Notes under the pieces: model-generated
What the model saw: only the letters and a program-made list of their open reading frames with translations
What the model was told of the DNA's origin: nothing
Databases searched by the model: none
Shown: positions 33,464 to 45,674 of the stretch, piece by piece
Numbering within the stretch: position 1 is the stretch's first letter
How the letters are laid out: every line of letters starts with the position of its first letter
Source: Tamarix chinensis
Lineage: Eukaryota > Streptophyta > Magnoliopsida > Caryophyllales > Tamaricaceae
DNA length: 64,000 nucleotides
Reading direction: 5' to 3'
Assembly (NCBI GenBank): GCA_030549775.1
Contig: CM060180.1
Location: forward strand, 87,991,172 to 88,055,171
Position numbers and translations under genes: made by a program

Positions 33464-36400
33464 TATAACACCCCATCTTTTCTTAAAGTTTTGAATGGGA
33501 GATTATGCAAATTTTAGTGTTTGATTTTGATTTGATTTAAGGTAAGATTGGATTTGAAATAAGGTTGGACAATTAAATTTAATTAGTTTTTTAGGTGAAT
33601 TGATCGCCTAGTTTGCTGTTTTACCATAATAGGTTTTACTCGACTAAACCTATTAGTTGGTTGGGAAATCAATCTACTAGCTTGTAGTATGGCTAACTGG
33701 TTAGCCAAGATGATCGACTAGTTTATTGAGCTAAGAATATTGTTAAAAAAATATTTTTGGTTCAATTTTCTTATACTAAAATTGAACCTTGTTAACCTAT
33801 GCTAAATTCTTCTTAAGACTTTTTTCTCATTTTCATAACACATTTGGCCTTTGAATACTACCTCATATCAATATGAGAAGTCAGTTTGAAAAATAGAGGA
33901 GCATGACATTAATTTTATCCGTTTAACCTCTCTCCTCTTCACATTCTAAGATCATTACTTCAATCTTAGACTTGACTCTTCTTAGCTTGGAGATTTTTTC
34001 CACACTAATCTTCCAATGCCTTTCCTGTGAATTTATTTTTTGAACCTATTGAAATGCGCTCCTCCATAATCACCATTTGAGATCTAGAGGATAGGTAAGA
34101 ATATTTGGGAAAAAATCTTCCTATTTAACTTCAATTCAAATAGTGGGAATTAAGGTTTTTATTTTGTTCTTTACCACAGTGTGGTTCATATTGATTTGTT
34201 GGCTATATATATACCTAATCACCACCTTTATTCACTTTTCTTTGACCAGCAAAAATAACTAATCTCTCAAGTATTCACCTTCTCTGTCTACATTTAATCC
34301 TTAAATTTGAATTCATTTCACTCCTATAATCATTTCTCTAGCTCCCTATTATTTCAATTCATAAGTAAGAAACTATTAGATTTAGAAAAATGGTTAAGTG
34401 TTTTAGCTAAGAATCCTTTGTTTTCTTCATTAGAGTGTGGTATGTTCATTCTTTTAAGTCTATTTCAAGTTGAACTTATAAAACTTTATTCGCAAGTTCC
34501 TAGGTTAAAACATGTGTTTTCAAGGTTTTGGAAGTTGAAGATTTTATAGGTTGAGGCTGTTTGCTTAATGAAGTTTTTTTTTACATCAAGTAAGTTATTC
34601 TTACTTCTAAAATGGGTTATGGGTAATATTGTATGTTATAGAATTCAATAATTTTTATATTACATTTTAGCATGAATATATAACTTATGGAACTAATTTG
34701 GATGGTTATATTGGGTTATGAGAAAAAAAACATGAATCTTGAGGAAAGGTTAGGTTGTGATGATTAATGATGAAATGTACACCTAATGTAAGCTAAAAAT
34801 GTTTTATGTGAAGTTAGAACATATCTCAATGGGGTATGATAAAGATTTATAAGCTTGATATACATAAAAATGAATGTTTGGTGTTGTTGTAGGGTAAACC
34901 AATAGATTGGTTAGGACAAACTAATCGATTAGTTCCTAAAACTATAAACTGTTTCACCTTATCCTTCTATTGGTTAGCTTATAGAGACCTTCCTCTTTCT
35001 CTCTTCTTAAACCTTTCAACTTGTTGTGTAGAATTGATCCACTAGTCTATGAACAATCATCTAGTTTTCCCAAACTAATCGACCAATACATGGAAAAGTA
35101 TGGTTTAATCATGTAAAACTATGGTATAACCGAGCCAAACTGTTCGAATGGTTGGCCAAAAGTAATCAACTTATTCGTGTAATTGATTAACAGGTTATAC
35201 CAGACCAATCAATTGGTTTGGCTAGTTTTTAATATTTTTTTCCAATTTGGTCCAATTATGCTTTGAGGATATTCATGGGGATTATTTAAAGGATAAAATA
35301 GATATAGTATTATGAATTAATAATCTAATAAATGGATTAAATTGACCATGATTTATGACATACTCAATGAGTATTGTAATCGCTTAATGGGTGTACAAAT
35401 ATGAGATGTGATGGTTTTGAGAAAATAAGTAATGAAGCATGACATGTGCTTGAATAAAATGATGTAATGAGAATGATTAACATTAAACAAGCATAAATGG
35501 AAATGTCACACATAGGTGGGGGATAGATATGGATTAATATGGGAGAAACATGTGAATGTCTTGCTGGCTCTTTATATGGGCCTTGTATGATAAAGCAATA
35601 TCACAAATAATGTAGTAATCACGTAAAGCAAAAGACAATCAAACTATTTATGCGTTTGGGTTACCTGAACCTTGATTAGCTACACAAAGTTCATCTATCT
35701 TTTAGCATTTACTAGTGCCTTTCGGCAGATTCCTAATAGATCCCGTTACCTTACCTACTTTAGACATTGTTCATGTGTATCAGGAAGTATTGATACTAAA
35801 GGGTCTAGTTTCTTATGTGGTCAACTTCTGCACAGAATTACGTCAATCATTGTTGCCTTTAGCCTTAACTTATGCTCATTTTGGTGATTGGCTTCGATCT
35901 GAACTTTATGTCCCTTGGATTTGATAGCCTTTCATGGTATATATGATAATAATTGTCAAAGTTGGGTAATGTGGGAGCAAATGGTTTGTATGATAGTAAT
36001 GCTAAAAGTTTGCACGGATGCTTGGATAATATCATAAATGAATAGCTAGTTAATGAATGGAAAGATTGACTTGATGTGACCTATAGTAATACATGGATAA
36101 GGATGGTATAACCTAATTGGTTGTGTAGGTTGGAAAATAAACCCTAGTGGTTAACCAGACTAATCTTCTTCGTACATATGTGATTATTAATGTTATTATA
36201 CTATGATGATAAGCATGAAAAATTCTCATTGGCCTCAGCTATGCATGAGAGTACATGTTCATGCAATATTACACTTACTTATATGGCAATGGCCTGACCC
36301 ATGTTAAGTATGATGTCCATGTCATGATAGAATCTTATATGCTTGTGACTTCCATTAGGAGGGAACATGGATTACTCTCTACGTAGCATACTGATATACT

Positions 36401-36876
36401 AGTTTACTCAGTCACATGCTCATTCCTAAAAGTAGAGCGCCATGTGCAGGTTTTTGGGGATGGCTAGTAGTGGTGCTACCTTAGCTTGGGATTAGAGCTT
36501 GATAATATGGGCATTCAAAGGAATTTGTGGAGTTCGTGATCGACCATGTTTTGGGTCATGGCCTAATCTAGTTTTCTAATTAATATGGCCATGTATGCTT
36601 AACTTATCATTTTTCCAACTTTTGACATTGTTAGAGACTACCAAAATCCATTATTGTAAATGAAATTTTAAAGGTTGATGTAACATAATTTTGTGTACTC
36701 TATTTTAAATTGGGTCTTCTGGTTTTACCTCATATATAATATAGGATTGGTGGTGAATGTCTACCCTATGTTAGGTCTGGCAGTAGCAGACCATTTTGCC
36801 TAAGTGTATTTAATGTTTTACCACTTTTTCATTATATAAAATGAAATTTTTTAATAGTGAAAAAGGGCGTGTTACA
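33464..36876 (+). repeat. 5' LTR of G2 (3.4 kb)
   Basis: Starts TATAACACCCC (family start is TGTAACACCCC; the G is A here) and ends GGGCGTGTTACA. Blocks such as GGAGATTATGCAAATTTTAGTG at 33500 recur at 48380 in the 3' LTR. A TATA element (CTATATATATA) lies at 34203-34213. Short ACTAGTCGATTGGTT-like motifs occur at 33590-33730 and 34895-35225. The conserved module is at 36372-36452. Open stretches 34307-34549 and 35672-35924 are chance. Confidence 0.85.
36372..36452 (+). promoter_or_regulatory. Conserved LTR stem-loop module (G2 copy)
   Basis: Reads TTACTCTCTACGTAGCATAC, TGATATACTAG, then ATGCTC (36416-36421), 8 nt, AAGTAG (36430-36435), then CCATGTGCAGG. The stem has mismatches at its ends in this copy. 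Absent from the shortened 3' LTR of the same element. Confidence 0.6.
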
Positions 36877-37120
36877 TGTTGGCATAGGGGATTTTTCTTA
36901 AAATTACATTACTTTTGAAAATAATTAAACTGAAACCATCAGTTGTATCAAAGCTTTTCCTTAAAAAAAAATCAAAGCTCTTTCTTAAAAAGGCATTACT
37001 TTTGAGAATAGTTAAACTCATACCATAGGATTTTTATCAGAGCATTTTCTTATAAACATGTCATTTTGAACTATTTTTAAATTGATACCATAGGATGGTA
37101 TTAGCCATGATTGATATTTT
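36877..37120 (+). repeat. Multiplied primer-site region of G2
   Basis: After the LTR come about three diverged copies of an 80-90 base unit. They carry TTGGCATAGGGG, then AACCATCAGTTGTATCAAAGC, then ATACCATAGG-TTTTTATCAGAGC, and last GATACCATAGGATGGTATTAG, separated by text such as CATTACTTTTGA(A/G)AATA(A/G)TTAAACT. Each contains a version of the TGGTATCAGAGC site. The G1 element has the same feature. Confidence 0.65.
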
Positions 37121-37289
37121 TTCCTTTGATTTGTTTTTGCAAGTTTCAGTATTTTCAAACCTAAAATGTCCATGAGTGAGAGTGGGTCCGAAATGTATTG
37201 TATAGAGTCTCAATGACAATTTGTTGTATAAATCTTGGCACTTGGTGAATTAATTTCTCCCCTAATTACTCCTAATCTTTAGGAATCGA

Positions 37290-38190
37290 TCACTGCTAAC
37301 TACTGCTATGAGTACATTGAGGCTTCATGGAGACTTTCAGAGCCTACATGAAGGGTCAGATTTGAGCATCAGAGTCATCACTATTGTGAGTAACTGCACC
37401 AATTCTAAAGGAATAGCTTAGGAGGGCTAGGCATCGTCACCCACCAATCATTGAGGGCTAGAAGGACCCTAACATCATGGAGAAAAGGGTAAAGGATATG
37501 GAGAAAACTTTCACCACCTATGGTTTTCCTACAGTTAGGAGGGTGGACATGGCGGTATACTATCTGAGAGTAAGGGTAGACGCATTGTGGAGGAGGGTCT
37601 AATGTAGAGGTAGAGAACCTAGAAATTGGGGACCATTCATAAAAGTAATGTTTTCACGCTTTTACCCAACTCACCTTTAAATGAAGAATTATGATGAGTA
37701 TATGACTCTTTAGTAGGGAGGCAAGTCCACTGAGGAGTACTACATGGAATTGGTCTAGTTTGGTTTTGAAGTTGAGGCAAATGAGGTGAATGCAAGTCCA
37801 TGTATGCATGATTAGTTTGGGATCATATATCAAGAGCTAGTAATGAGAGTTTCTCCACCAAACAAGGTAAGGATGTATGAGTAGGCATTTGAGGCTTCCC
37901 AAGTCATCTAAGCCCAAAGAGGTATGTTGAGGAGTAAGAGGAAGTTCAATGGTCACTAGCATTCTAGCAAGAGAAAGAAAGCCTTTTGAGGTGGAAGCAT
38001 AGCACTAGATATGGAAGGAGTAAGGGCCATTACTCAAGTTGGAGGTCCATATAGGGAATGTGCCAAGGAGAGGCACTACCACAACAAGTGATGCAGAAAA
38101 TATCACCCTTAGGTAGACTATAGAGGCAACAAGATGAGGTGCCATGGATATGGCATGATGGGGCACAGAGCTTATGAGGGTTGAGTTAGG
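37290..38190 (+). pseudogene. G2 gag remnant
   Basis: Particle protein. From 37440 the frame reads RKDPNIMEKRVKDMEKTF, TTYGFPTVRRVDMAVYYLR, with a stop a little later, matching the plant gypsy gag core. Further pieces are FIKVMFSRFYP near 37640 and STEEYYMELV near 37730, matching the F-x-x-x-Y-F-P and V-x-E-Y-x-x-x-F blocks. Near 38060-38190 a degenerate knuckle region has RYHNK-like text and MRCHGYGMMGHRAYEG, in which the first two Cys-His pairs are partly kept. About ten stops interrupt. The matching G1 gag is at 13870-12895 on the other strand. Confidence 0.75.
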
Positions 38191-38760
38191 GTGGTAGAAT
38201 CCAGAGGAGCTAGTCTAGAGCTCATAGTACAAGATTCATTCAATAGCTATAACTACAAACTCAGAGAGTTTCTCCCGCTACCAACAAGTTTTATAAGACA
38301 AGCTAGTCAGCTAAGAGGCGAAAGGCCTCACCCTTTCCAAAAGGTGCATGTATCAGCTAGTGCCATGGAAGTTCCTTTGAGAGGATGCCTTAATGTGATT
38401 AGCTAAGCAGAGGGATATCATCATGCTAGTGTGGTGATTCGTATGTTTAACATCTCTACTTTTCCAACGTTTATATTATTTGACTATGGTACATCAAACT
38501 CCTTTATGTCATCTGCATTTGTAGCTAGAGCTGCCATATCTCCTTCCCACAGTATTTCCACTTCTATTATGTTTCTTTTGGGGATAGGATTACATGCTCT
38601 CAATTCAATAAAGGATTAGATTTTGTTGTTGGGGAAATAGAATTCCTATTATACCTCATAAACTCAAGTTGCGTGATTTTAAAGTGATCATCGGGATGTA
38701 TATGTTAGGGAAGTACTGAGTGTTGATTGATTGTGCATAAAAAAACATGGTTCTATGAGG
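38191..38760 (+). pseudogene. G2 aspartic protease region, broken
   Basis: Open from 38191 to 38406 and again from 38431 to 38619. The first piece has the NYKLREF segment also seen in G1. The second has the retropepsin core as ILFDYGTSNSF (family LFDTGATHSF); the catalytic Asp and Gly are kept but the intervening Thr/Ser is Tyr. It continues VARAAISPS and GIGLHAL. After a stop at 38617 the end of the domain (VIIGMYMLGKY-like) is readable near 38685-38715. G1 and G2 differ in which active-site residues are lost, which shows independent decay. Confidence 0.75.
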
Positions 38761-38889
38761 ACCAAAGGGTAATAGGATTTTGTATCAAAAGTGTGAAACT
38801 AATGCCTGTGCAAGGATCATGTTCGCAATCACAATGAGAAACCTTGGTTGTAAAGGGTATCCGCTCTTCTTTTGTAGTGCCTAAGACAT

Positions 38890-39715
38890 AGAAGTAGTTG
38901 AGACGTCGTTAGATCAAATAGAAATGGTGCATGAGTATCGTGATATATTCCCTAAGGAAATCCCAGGAATACCACTTTTTTGAGAACTTAAGTTCAACAT
39001 GGACTTATTGCTAAGGACAAATTCGGTACCTAAGGCCCTATATCTTATGGTACTTGCAATGATGAAAGAATTGTTAGCTTAGTTCAAGGAGTTACTAGAT
39101 TAAAGTTACATCTAACCGAGCACATTTCCACAGGGAGCATCAATCTTGTTTGTTAGAAAGAAGAATAGGACCTTGAGTTTTGGCATCGACTATTGAGGTT
39201 TGAATCAAGTGACTATAAAAGGAATATTATTCTTTGCCTGGGATCGATGACCTATTTTGTCAACTAAAGGGAGGCAAGGTATTCTATAAGGTTGATTCAT
39301 GGTTAGGCTACCATCAACTAAGGATAGCAGAATAAGACATACCCAAGATTAATTTTTTGATGAGATAGGTCCACTATAAGTTTGTAGCAATGCCTTTTCA
39401 ACTAAATAATCTACTAATAGGTTTCATGCCCCCCATAAATAAGATATTCCATCCGTTCTTAGAATAAATCATTGTTTTCTTAATCAACGACATCCCCATC
39501 TACTTTAGTGATCGGGTGATGCATGATCACCATTTAAGAAAGATTTTGGTATTGCTAAGATCACACTAGTTGTATGCTAAACTCTAGAAGTGCAAGTTCT
39601 AGATAGACCAAGTGGCTTTTCTTGTGTATATAACTCAAATAATTGAGTGGTAATACATCCAGCCAAGATTTAAGTTTCTAAAAGGCCAGCACCAACTTAT
39701 GTCAACGAGGTGTGC
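38890..39715 (+). pseudogene. G2 reverse transcriptase, part before B2
   Basis: Copies element RNA to DNA in the intact family. Readable pieces: VHEYRDIFPKEIPGIP near 38925-38975, LFVRKKNRTLSFGIDY near 39150-39195, [20 protein letters not shown] near 39275-39325 (first catalytic Asp kept), MPFQLNN near 39390. The active-site box near 39475-39495 reads FLINDIPIY where the family has FIDDILIY, so one Asp is Asn. The thumb starts near 39570 (LYAKL-stop-KCKF). The last readable codons before B2 are in PAPTYVNEVC at 39685-39715, just short of the conserved FLGLAGYY block that follows B2. Confidence 0.8.
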
Positions 39716-40619
39716 TGAAATACCCCAAAACTTAATTTTAAGAATTATAGCTAATTAACAATTTATTATGGAATTAATTAAATTAATTATTTTTATTAAA
39801 ATAAAAGGAAATTAATTAAGGCAAATATAGATGAAAATGATAAATATTTATATTAGAAAAATTTAGATATTTTGCTAATTAAAATAGAATTTATGAAAAA
39901 TCATCCAAAAATCCTTAATTAGCCTAAAATGGATTTAAATATTATTAATTTTAAATATTCCAAATATTCAAATTAATTTAACCAACCCAAATCCCTTATT
40001 TTTCTTTTTCCCTTTTCCTTTTTTCTTTTCTTTCCTTTTTCTTTGTTTTTCTTTCTTCTTCTTTTCTTTTTCTTACCTTTCCCTCCCCTGACCTGGGCCA
40101 GCCCAGCAGCCCAAGCCCCTTCCCCTTCCCCTTCCTTCTCCTTCCCATATTTGTTCCCCTTTTTTCCTTCATTATCCTTTTCCACGACCGAATCCTTCCT
40201 TTCCTTTCTTCCTCTTTCAGCACAGCACAGTAAGTTGCGTTTCATTTAACTCCCAGCTTACCGGTCTAGTTCTTCCTCTTCTTTTCTTTTCTTCCGGGCC
40301 ACTAAGTCCGCATCCTTCTCCTTCTTCCTTCTTCCCCCTTCGACGTCGACCTACAACTACAACGCCCAAAGCCCTTAGTTTTTCACTGCAGGCCTTGCCC
40401 CTTTGACCGTCCATTACTCTTCTTTCTCTTCCCTCTGACTCGCAGGCTACCTTGACCCACCCTATCTCACATTTTTTTTCACACACGATTCCCTTCTTCC
40501 TGCGTACGACCCTACCACGTTTTTCTTGAATTTCTCTAACAACCATCACTATCGGTGATCCTAACCGACTGACTTGATCCTCCCGTTCTTTGCTCTAACC
40601 TTAGCCACCTCATTTGCTC

Positions 40620-40628
40620 TATAAATAC
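40620..40628 (+). promoter_or_regulatory. TATA box of B2 LTR
   Basis: TATAAATAC preceded by TTTGCTC, at the same LTR position as in B1 and B3. A GC-rich stretch follows in each copy. Confidence 0.65.
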
Positions 40629-41304
40629 CCCCATAATCAGCAAGGGTCGAGTTTTTGAATTCCTACCCAAAAAATCCCCCTTGTGCGCCGGCGCCCCTTT
40701 AGACACCATTGTCGTCGCCTTCGGCCAACACCGCCGCCCTCTCTGCCCACCCAACTAATCCTTGCACCACCCTTTCACTAACTACACCTCTCTTACCCCT
40801 CGATTTTCCCTACACAAGTCACAATGGTTGTGCGAAGTCCCCCCTGATCAGCCCTTTCTTCCACCTCTGCCACCCTTCGCGCCGCCGTCCACCATCACTA
40901 CCGCCGCTTCCACTACCCCTTCCATATTCTCAAAACCCCTGTAGACCATCCTCTATCTCTCCTAACTTTCTTTTCTTCTTCCTCCCTCTCCTCCTCTCTT
41001 TCTCTTTCTCTTCCTCATTCGGACACCACCACCGCCTTCGTGCACTGCCACCTTTGGCTGCACCGCCATCCTCATTCTGTTCCTCTCCTTCTAGACAACC
41101 ATAATCACCCCTATCCCCACTCACATTCTCCCTATCTTGTTCCCAGCCTTCAACTTTTCCCCTTTTCTTCTCTTTTTCCGACCACCATTGATGCCGCCGT
41201 GCACCACTGCCGGTGTCACCCGTCATCACCAGTCTAAGGTTGAACCCTAAACCCTCTACACCCTTTTTCACTATTTATATAAGCTTTATTTATTTCATTT
41301 TCCT

Positions 41305-41330
41305 TTAATTTAATTATAATAATAATAATG

Positions 41331-41400
<70 letters not shown>

Positions 41401-41910
41401 TATTATTTTTCAATGTTAGTAGTATTATTCTATATAGGGTTGAGACCCTATTATGTCTGTTTCAAAATTTTAGTATTAGGATTATTAAGATCATGTCTTA
41501 TTATTATTAATGTTATTAATATTTGTATTATCATTAGTATTTATTATTATTAGTATTAGTATTATTAGTATTATTATTTATTACTTTTATTGTTATTCAA
41601 TGTAGGATCAAAACACTACTTCATTTTATCTTCGATTATTAACATTACTATTATTACCATTATGATTATTATTAATTTTCAATATTATTATGGTTTTTAT
41701 CACTAATATTATTACTATTTCTATTATTATTATTTTTTATATTATTGTTATTATCATTGGCCGAAGCCCTTACTTCACTTTATTTTTTAATTATACCCTT
41801 ATTATTATTATTAGGGTTATTATTATTATTGTTAGTATTATCATCATTGTTATTATTAGTATTATTTCCATTTTCATTATTATTATTATTAGAATTAAAT
41901 CTTCAACCCT
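41305..41910 (+). repeat. (AAT)n/(ATT)n microsatellite in B2
   Basis: A run of AAT units (about 41310-41360) switches to ATT units (41360-41400) and then to interrupted ATT/AGT text to about 41890. It sits at the same LTR position as the arrays in B1 and B3. Confidence 0.9.
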
Positions 41911-41922
41911 AATATTATCAAA

Positions 41923-43300
41923 TTTTTTTTTATAGAAAGTGAATTGTATATCATCAAGAATAATTATAAATGAAGTTGTAGAATTGATCTACCATCCCCA
42001 CCATACCTCTAAACTTATCACTCCTACTAGGATGAGTACATAGAGAAGACATGGTCAAGGTAATACGATGAGCTAACCTTTTCAAGTGCTAAGCAATATT
42101 TGAAAAAATAACATCATTCCTAGCCTTCGATACTTCATAGAAAGCTACAACATAAAAACAAGAATAAAATTGAGATTTTGTTGCACCTCTACCCCTTACT
42201 TTGGAGAAGTATCTCAGCAAGTCCTGCCAAGATCTATGTCTCTTCCTTTCCCTACAAGCCTTACTTATAGCAAACCATATTTTATTCACTAAAGGACAAT
42301 GGCAGAATAAGTGAGAAATATTTTCCTCCCGAGAACAGAAAATGCATTCAAGATTGACGGATGGAACAAAGTTGATTAAGACATCCTTTGTAGGAAGCCT
42401 TGAGTGAGCAGCTAACCTGAAAATAAGCTTATGCTTTGGAGCTGCTGGGTTAGATCAAACAAATTTCCACCGCCTTACTTTAGGAGGTGAATACCTTATT
42501 GTATCATACACCTCTACAATTTGGTAAAGATGATTCCTCTGTCAATGCTGGAAAATTGGGAGCAAACAAGGTCTTAATCCAAAAATCTTCTTCAGCAGCA
42601 CAAAAGCTGTGCAAGGCAGGTGACAAGATGCAACTTCCTGCCTTTTTATGAAATAGGAATGAACCCATTTAATCTATAAAGCATCCTTCTTCTGACATAT
42701 CTGCCATAAAAGCTTCCCCACTACTGCCACATTCTAGTTATATAAGTCCAGAATACCTAATCCCCCCTCCTTCTTAGGTATGTAGACCGCCTTCCAAGCT
42801 ACTAAAGCTCTCTTAGTCTGAGACACTTTCCCTGACCAAATAAAAGCCCTGCGTAACCCCGCAACTTTATGCAAAATCTTCTTAGGAAGAAAAACAAATG
42901 GCTCCAATAATTAGTAATGCCAAAAATGACTGATTTTAACAATTTTAACCTATCTACATAAGATAACAACTTATTAGCCTAATGATGCAGCCTTCCTGAA
43001 ATTTTATGTAACAAAACCATCATATCTTCTACTTTTAACTTAGAGGCATCCAAAGGGATCCCCAAATATTTCAAAGGAAATTTCCCCTCCTAAAAGTGCA
43101 GATCGGAAAGAATTGAGCTCTTCCGAACCTTGTCCACACCACCCACAAACACTCTACTCTTATCTGGACTAACATGAAGCCTTGAAACAATAGAGAAATC
43201 AGTTAAAATAAATCTAATACCCATCACAAATGATAAATCAGCTTTGTAGAAAACCAATAGGTCATCTGCAAAAGCTAAGCTGATAATCCTCAATTGCTAT
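41923..43300 (-). mobile_element. 5'-truncated LINE inserted in B2
   Basis: The minus strand carries the 3' part of a plant LINE. The RT starts at the catalytic box: 43293-43090 reads ISLAFADDLLVFYKADLSFV, with FADD intact, then FSIVSRLHVSPDKS and VFVGGVD. It continues RAFIWSGKVSQTKRALVAWK and EGGLGILDLYNWN (about 42870-42740), and the zinc-binding domain APKHKLIFRLAAHSRLPTKD near 42450, with a well-kept Cys/His set ECIFCSREENISHLFCHCP near 42350-42300. The open stretch 42289-42089 is the following segment. The 3' end is next to nine T at 41923-41931, i.e. a short poly(A). Few stops are seen, so it is younger than the LINE at 1-4440. Typical 5' truncation. Confidence 0.85.
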
Positions 43301-43959
43301 TATTTCTTATATCTTTAGCAAGATAGTAATTAGTTAATGTCATTTTTATTAATATGTTATTATTTTATCAGAAACCTATGCTTAGAATAAATTTGTATGT
43401 AATAGTATTTCTGGGAGGAGGATATCTAATCTTTAACTTTTTCCTCATATATGTGAGGCCAGTTAAAGCCCTAAGGAGGCATAGAAGCATGCTCCAAGAC
43501 CAGTGTCGATTTAGGTAAGGGTGTAACTAAGGCCTTAAGTGTGTTGATGTTCATTCTATGCTTTGTATGTGTTGTATATTATACTTATCATTATAATTAT
43601 TTTGTATGTGGTATGATGTGGAGTTGAAGTATGTTTCTATATTATTATATGGCATGTGTATTATGTATATGTGGTGAAAAGTTGTGTAATGTGATGTAAT
43701 GTGTTGTGAGGATTTAGACATGCATGTGAGGATTTTAAATGTAGTATTGTGTGGGGGAGAGGATGAAAAAGGAGAATGGGGAAAGAAGTTAACCAAGGGG
43801 AGTAAGTTATCCAAAAGGGAAAGAGGTTAAACAGGGTGAGTAAGTTAACCAAAGGGGAATAAATTGACAAAGGGATGTGAGTTGAACTAAATATTTTAAT
43901 TATACATGCATGGATGAATAAAAAGGGGGTTTTAAATAAAATAAAAGAGTAGGAGAATC

Positions 43960-44385
43960 TATGATTTTGCATGGAAGAATCTAATCTATGGTATTGTATG
44001 GGAGAATCTAATCTATGGTTTTGTATGGGAGAATAAAACCGAGGTTTTATATGGATTGAACCTAGGGTTTTGTATGGATGGACTTAGGGTTTTTCATGGC
44101 AGATTCTATAGTCTTGTATGGGAGGATCTAGTCTAGGGTTTTGTATGGATTGAATCTAGGGTTTGGTATGGATGAATCTTAGGTTTTGTATGGAAGAATC
44201 TAGGATTTTATATGGAGGAATCTAGGGTTTTATATGAATGGATCTAGGTTTTGCATGGATGGATCTAGGGTTTGCATGGAGCAATCTAGGGTTTTGTATG
44301 GATGGATCTAGGGTTTTCATGATTGAATCTTGGGTTTCATGTGGAATTTTTAGGGTTTCACATGAAAAAGATTCAAAGGTTGCAT
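43960..44385 (+). repeat. CTAGGGTTTTGTATGGA-type minisatellite in B2
   Basis: Around fifteen diverged units of about 22-33 bases, each a version of GGATCTAGGGTTTTGTATGGA. B1 has only a few such units at 23340-23440 (CTAGGGTTTGCATGGA). The AGGGTTT core resembles the plant telo-box, but the unit is too long and too varied to be telomeric DNA. Confidence 0.8.
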
Positions 44386-44984
44386 GAGATGTGTAAAGTC
44401 CGCATAGGTGTAAAATTTACGTATGGAAAGTTGATTTGAGGTGTGAGGAAGGTAATGTAAGTGTTTTTTGAGTGTTTGAAAACTTTGGATGAAAAATAGT
44501 ACTTGGAACAATATAAGGGTACGTAGGAGACAAAGCTAGTGTTTATTGTGGACAATTAGAGTTTGATGTGGCTACTTAAGGTTTTTGTGGTAGCACATGT
44601 ACTTGGTGATTAAAGTGTAATGATGAGGGTGGAATCTATGTGTTGTGATTTATGGAGTGTTAAAATGATTTGGGTTGTGCGAGATGGAGTAGGGTGGGCT
44701 ACTTAGGCCTAAATTAAGGTTTCTGGAGTAAGGAAATAAGTGGACTTAGAGGTGTGTAGTAGTGGGCCTTGACACATATACAGTGGAGATGGAATTATAT
44801 GGCGAGTTAGAGTATAGAGGAAAGGTTAATGGGGCAAGTTTAGGAGGTACAGGGTTCTCATAATATGGTATGGGTCATTTGGAGGATAAGTGCAGAGGGA
44901 GTGAGTCATGCATGTCTAAGGTAAAGTTTCTGAATAAGACACTGTAATACATTAATCATTTAAGGTGGAAGATTGTTGAGCTAG

Positions 44985-45385
44985 GCCTAGACCGATCCAT
45001 CAGTGAATAATAGTAGTTAGGGTATGATATCCTATATGTTATCGGTCCATCGACGAATAATAGTGGTTAGGAATTGTACCTGTGTGTTTCTAGTCCACTG
45101 ACTATAATAGTGAGGGATTCCATGCTCAACAAACCGAACATAATTATGCTAAGACATGAGAAAGACTCTAAGTACTTACAGTAAAACACCACGAGAGTCG
45201 GAGCTAGACCAATCTACAGGCTAATAATAGTGGCCAGGAGCTTTATGCCCTATATGTTTCCACTCCATCAGCAATAATAGTGGTTAGGAGCTTTAGGCCC
45301 TGTGTGTTTTGGTCCATCGGCAATAATAATGGTTTGTGCACCTTTATGTATAAGGTCTACCAGCTATAATAGTGGGGTTCCCACA
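44985..45385 (+). repeat. Stem-loop array in B2 LTR
   Basis: About seven units such as CCATCGACGAATAATAGTGG, CCATCAGCAATAATAGTGG and CCAGCTATAATAGTGG, spaced about 50-60 bases with GGTTAGGAGCTTTAGGCCC-like text between. The right arm TAGTGG is more constant than the left. Same position as the array in B1. Confidence 0.75.
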
Positions 45386-45581
45386 CTTGAATGGAATTAA
45401 TAGAAAGCATGGTGTGAAATGATTATTGATAAGAGATCATTAATTAGCTAATCTTGACTATAAATGGGCTTTGTATATTTTTCTGGATGATCATATGCAT
45501 TTATGTTAACATGTTGATCTTTATGCTCTTTTTATTTTTCTTCATGGTTTATGTGATTTTATGTGTTGGCCTTAGTGCATT

Positions 45582-45674
45582 GGTTACCTTACTAAGTACG
45601 TATCATACTGATCATCCTTTTCATAGATGTTGCTCATTCCCACGAGTAGCAGGCCCTTCTGACTTTGTGTAGGA
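45582..45674 (+). promoter_or_regulatory. Conserved LTR stem-loop module (B2 copy)
   Basis: GGTTACCTTACTAAGTACG, ACTGATCATCC, TTTTCATAGATG, then TTGCTC (45630-45635), ATTCCCAC, GAGTAG (45644-45649), then GCCCTTCTGACTTTGTG. The stem forms with two G-U type pairs as RNA. Confidence 0.7.

Noticed and set aside
39973..41271. Open frames of 60-131 residues in B2
   Set aside because: Same region of the LTR as in B1; frames not conserved between the copies.
41923..43300. Target-site duplication for the nested LINE
   Set aside because: Left flank near ATATTATCAAA and right flank near CTATTATTTC are both AT-rich and similar only by composition; not reported as a duplication.
43960..44385. CRISPR array or interstitial telomere
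   Set aside because: Units are short, contiguous and diverged with no spacers, the DNA is plant nuclear, and the unit is not the 7-base telomere repeat.
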